From positions 1 through 7,644 of the forward strand of contig CALMLJ010000233.1 of the NCBI GenBank assembly GCA_937868025.1: a stretch of 7,644 bases of DNA, written 5' to 3'. Positions 7,032 to 7,644 of this stretch are shown here, one piece after another (positions within the stretch are counted from its first letter, which is position 1; each line of letters opens with the position of its first letter). Position numbers and translations under genes: made by a program. Below the pieces are notes generated by a model. It did not search any database and was not told the DNA's origin. It worked only from the letters and a program-made list of their open reading frames with translations. Origin of the DNA: an uncultured Acidimicrobiaceae bacterium (GTDB lineage: Bacteria > Actinomycetota > Acidimicrobiia > Acidimicrobiales > Microtrichaceae).

Positions 7032-7538
7032 ATGCGGGTCGTCTACACCGATGGCGCGTGCCGCGGGAATCCCGGCCCCGGCGGGTGGGCGTGGGCGCTC
7101 GACGAGGACCGCTTCGCGTCCGGGTTCGACGTGGACACGACGAACCAGCGGATGGAGATCCTCGCCGCGTACCAGGCAGTGCGGTCGCTCGACGGCCTGC
7201 TCGAGGTCCGGAGTGATTCGACCTACGTCGTGAACTGCTTCGTGAAGCAGTGGCACCGCGGGTGGCACTCGCGGGGGTGGCTCAACTCCCAGAAGCAACC
7301 GGTTGCGAACCGTGACCTGTGGGAGCCGTTCATCGACCTCGTCCTCGGGCGCGGCGACGTCCGCTTCACGTGGGTCAAAGGCCACAGCACCGACACGATG
7401 AACCAGTTGGTCGACCGGCTCGCGGTCGAGGCGTCGCGGGTGGGGGAGGGTCGCACTGGCGGCGACTTCGAGTTCCCAGTGGCGCCGGCGCGCCCTGCGC
7501 CGGTCGCGCCGGCGGCCGTGCAGTCCCAGCTCTTCTGA
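7032..7538 (+). CDS. rnhA: Ribonuclease HI with C-terminal Pro/Ala-rich tail
   Basis: This 168-residue protein cleaves the RNA strand of RNA-DNA hybrids (R-loops and primer remnants). The fold begins with VVYTDGACRGNPGPGGW. The four metal-binding acidic residues are present: D7, E42 (QRMEILAAYQAV), D62 (RSDSTYVVN) and D128 (NQLVDRLAVEA). H118 lies in WVKGHS, the flexible-loop histidine. These correspond to D10, E48, D70, D134 and H124 of the E. coli enzyme. The basic WHRGWHSRGWLNSQKQPVAN segment is the hybrid-binding handle. After the catalytic domain comes a tail (about 134-168) rich in Pro and Ala that ends in QSQLF at the stop. I chose the ATG at 7032 because it fits the family N-terminus. 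An in-frame GTG at 7005 would add nine residues and could be used if the mRNA is leaderless. The upstream Shine-Dalgarno is weak for both starts. Confidence 0.95.
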   Translation: MRVVYTDGACRGNPGPGGWAWALDEDRFASGFDVDTTNQRMEILAAYQAVRSLDGLLEVRSDSTYVVNCFVKQWHRGWHSRGWLNSQKQPVANRDLWEPFIDLVLGRGDVRFTWVKGHSTDTMNQLVDRLAVEASRVGEGRTGGDFEFPVAPARPAPVAPAAVQSQLF

Positions 7539-7548
7539 CCAGGGTCAG
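7535..7548. terminator. Inverted repeat containing both stop codons of the convergent rnhA and downstream gene
   Basis: CTGACC (7535-7540) and GGTCAG (7543-7548) are exact reverse complements separated by AG. As a hairpin this would be five pairs with a CAGG loop. It includes the rnhA stop TGA (7536-7538) and the opposing stop TCA (7545-7547). There is no T-tract, so it is at best a weak terminator. The same hexamer pair occurs at 2167-2183. Confidence 0.25.
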
Positions 7549-7644
7549 CGCGGGCTCTGGCGCCGGTCTCCACCGGTGCGGCGATCAGCGCTCGTGCGCA
7601 GCTGCTGCAGCTCACCGTACGCCCGGTTGATCCGTTTGATCTCG
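7545..7644 (-). CDS. 3' end of an unidentified gene, possibly J-domain-like C-terminus
   Basis: The minus-strand frame is open from the window edge (first full codon at 7643-7641) to TGA at 7547-7545, giving 32 residues with no start in view. The segment EIKRINRAYGELQQLR resembles helix IV of DnaJ-type J-domains, where the pattern is F/I-K-x-I-N-x-A-Y-x-x-L. An Arg/Gly-rich tail ending in RRQSPR follows. The HPD signature would lie outside the window. It is convergent with rnhA, with only 6 bp between the stops. I base the coding call on this pattern and on the tight, stop-to-stop junction. The product name is a suggestion only. Confidence 0.45.
   Translation of the reverse strand, partial: EIKRINRAYGELQQLRTSADRRTGGDRRQSPR

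Noticed and set aside
5492..7216. A 574-codon open frame on the plus strand opposite aceE, and a 405-codon one at 4181-5398
   Set aside because: They are antisense to a full-length, motif-complete aceE. Their translations are Arg/Gly/Val-rich with no recognisable domain, and high GC at third positions creates such open frames by default.
1..7644. CRISPR array, tRNA, rRNA, insertion sequence or phage genes
   Set aside because: I found no regularly spaced direct repeats, cloverleaf or rRNA-like sequence, transposase or integrase motifs.

Overview
This window is GC-rich DNA with a strong G/C bias at third codon positions. It also contains GTG starts and long antisense shadow reading frames. Together with the gene set (a HelZ-like SNF2 helicase paired with a SWIM zinc-finger protein, a homodimeric-type AceE, and a small HhH-GPD protein), this points to a free-living actinobacterium. 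A deep-branching group such as Acidimicrobiia is possible, but that is inference. Nothing in the protein-coding genes suggests a phage, plasmid or insertion sequence. The region looks like ordinary chromosome, with a few interesting non-coding palindromes.

Layout from left to right. (1) 1-926, plus strand: the C-terminal third of an SNF2/SWI2-family ATPase, cut by the window edge. (2) 926-2170, plus strand: a SWIM zinc-finger protein whose ATG overlaps the helicase stop by one base. The two form a translationally coupled nucleic-acid-handling pair like helZ and its neighbour in mycobacteria. (3) 2180-3388, minus strand: a polytopic membrane protein of unknown function, convergent with the SWIM gene. 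It probably starts at a GTG behind a strong ribosome binding site and is preceded by a perfect 9-bp inverted repeat. (4) 3557-4144, minus strand: a small HhH-GPD-type putative base-excision repair protein. (5) 4175-4230: a long, AT-richer, nearly perfect palindrome, four bases beyond the aceE stop. (6) 4235-6943, minus strand: full-length aceE, the pyruvate dehydrogenase E1 component, with all the thiamine-diphosphate and catalytic residues I could check. (7) 6944-7031: a divergent promoter region with repeated CTCACC half-sites. (8) 7032-7538, plus strand: ribonuclease HI with a Pro/Ala-rich tail that ends in a peptide resembling a sliding-clamp-binding motif. (9) 7545-7644, minus strand: the last 32 codons of a gene that may end in a J-domain-like helix.

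Four of the seven genes (SNF2 helicase, SWIM protein, HhH-GPD protein, RNase HI) concern DNA or RNA-DNA hybrid maintenance. They sit in at least three transcription units, so I do not claim that they form one system. AceE supplies central metabolism: it decarboxylates pyruvate and passes the acetyl group to the E2 lipoyl domain. No E2 or E3 gene is visible here. I see no clearly novel multi-gene system. The most unusual items are the 4175-4230 palindrome, the operator-like palindrome at 3436-3456, and the C-terminal tail of the RNase H.
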